A stretch of 6,596 bases of DNA, taken from NCBI GenBank assembly GCA_002314595.1, contig DCGP01000028.1, forward strand, positions 1 to 6,596. The letters run 5' to 3'. The notes under the pieces were generated by a model. That model ran no database searches, had not been told where the DNA came from, and saw nothing but the letters and a program-made list of their open reading frames with translations. The stretch comes from Clostridiales bacterium UBA1775. GTDB lineage: Bacteria > Bacillota > Clostridia > Monoglobales > Firm-18. Both the position numbers and the translations under genes were made by a program. Shown piece by piece: positions 6,567 to 6,596 of the stretch (positions are counted from its first letter, which is position 1; the number at the start of each line of letters is the position of its first letter).

Positions 6567-6596
6567 CAACGTAATGAGTATTATGTTGTATTTATT
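6553..6596 (+). repeat. Pair of short direct repeats flanking the left arm of the inverted repeat
   Basis: TGTTGCATTATT (6553-6564) recurs as TGTTGTATTTATT (6584-6596), with one substitution and one extra T. The copies are offset by 31 bases, about three helical turns. Such spacing would place both on one DNA face, as accessory binding sites often are, but in AT-rich DNA a chance match of this size is quite possible. Confidence 0.35.
6566..6589. repeat. Inverted repeat at the recombinase 3' end, dif-like candidate recombination site
   Basis: ACAACGTAAT (6566-6575) and ATTATGTTGT (6580-6589) are 10-bp arms around GAGT, with nine Watson-Crick pairs and one G-T. Read as an Xer-type site, the arms are 6564-6574 and 6581-6591 with a 6-base spacer TGAGTA; the right arm TTATGTTGTAT agrees at 9 of 11 positions with the right arm of E. 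coli dif as I recall it, while the left arm agrees poorly. The stop codon TAA (6564-6566) lies in the left arm. Alternatively it is a weak terminator hairpin, but the stem is AT-rich and no proper T run follows. Confidence 0.5.

Noticed and set aside
1..6596. CRISPR array, tRNA, rRNA or riboswitch
   Set aside because: No regularly spaced repeats, cloverleaf with CCA end, or conserved aptamer core was seen on either strand; both intergenic regions are short and otherwise explained.

Overview
The window is AT-rich with standard-code genes. It appears to come from a Gram-positive, low-GC member of the Bacillota, most likely an anaerobic clostridium-like or gut-associated Clostridia. The basis is base composition, strong AAGGAG-type ribosome binding sites, and two consecutive cell-surface proteins with S-layer homology (SLH) modules. 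Species cannot be fixed from the sequence alone.

Left part (1-5262): a two-gene surface-protein operon on the + strand, closed by a perfect-stem terminator. The first gene enters from the left edge. Its visible part is the end of an N-terminal SLH region followed by roughly 730 residues of beta-rich sequence that looks built from diverged repeats. Twelve bases after its stop comes a second gene with a clear signal peptide, a concanavalin-A-like N-terminal module, a bacterial Ig-like (Big_2 type) module, a helical repeat region, a hexaglycine linker and three SLH repeats at the C terminus. The SLH modules are thus at opposite ends of the two proteins. I infer that both are exported and held non-covalently on secondary cell-wall polymer, forming part of the envelope or a surface assembly.

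Middle (5263-5729): there is no intact gene. It holds the decayed 3' end of a DUF4143-type (AAA-ATPase plus PD-(D/E)XK-like) gene. The 5' end is lost, there is one frameshift, and what looks like the gene's own terminator follows. A promoter and ribosome binding site for the next gene come after that.

Right part (5730-6596): a complete 278-residue tyrosine recombinase with all six expected active-site residues. Its stop codon lies in the left arm of a 10-bp inverted repeat whose right half resembles the right arm of Xer/dif sites. This recombinase plus palindromic-site pair, next to surface-protein genes and a gene remnant, is the most interesting part of the window. It suggests a locus of integration or inversion, but no second copy of the site is visible here, so the role is not established.
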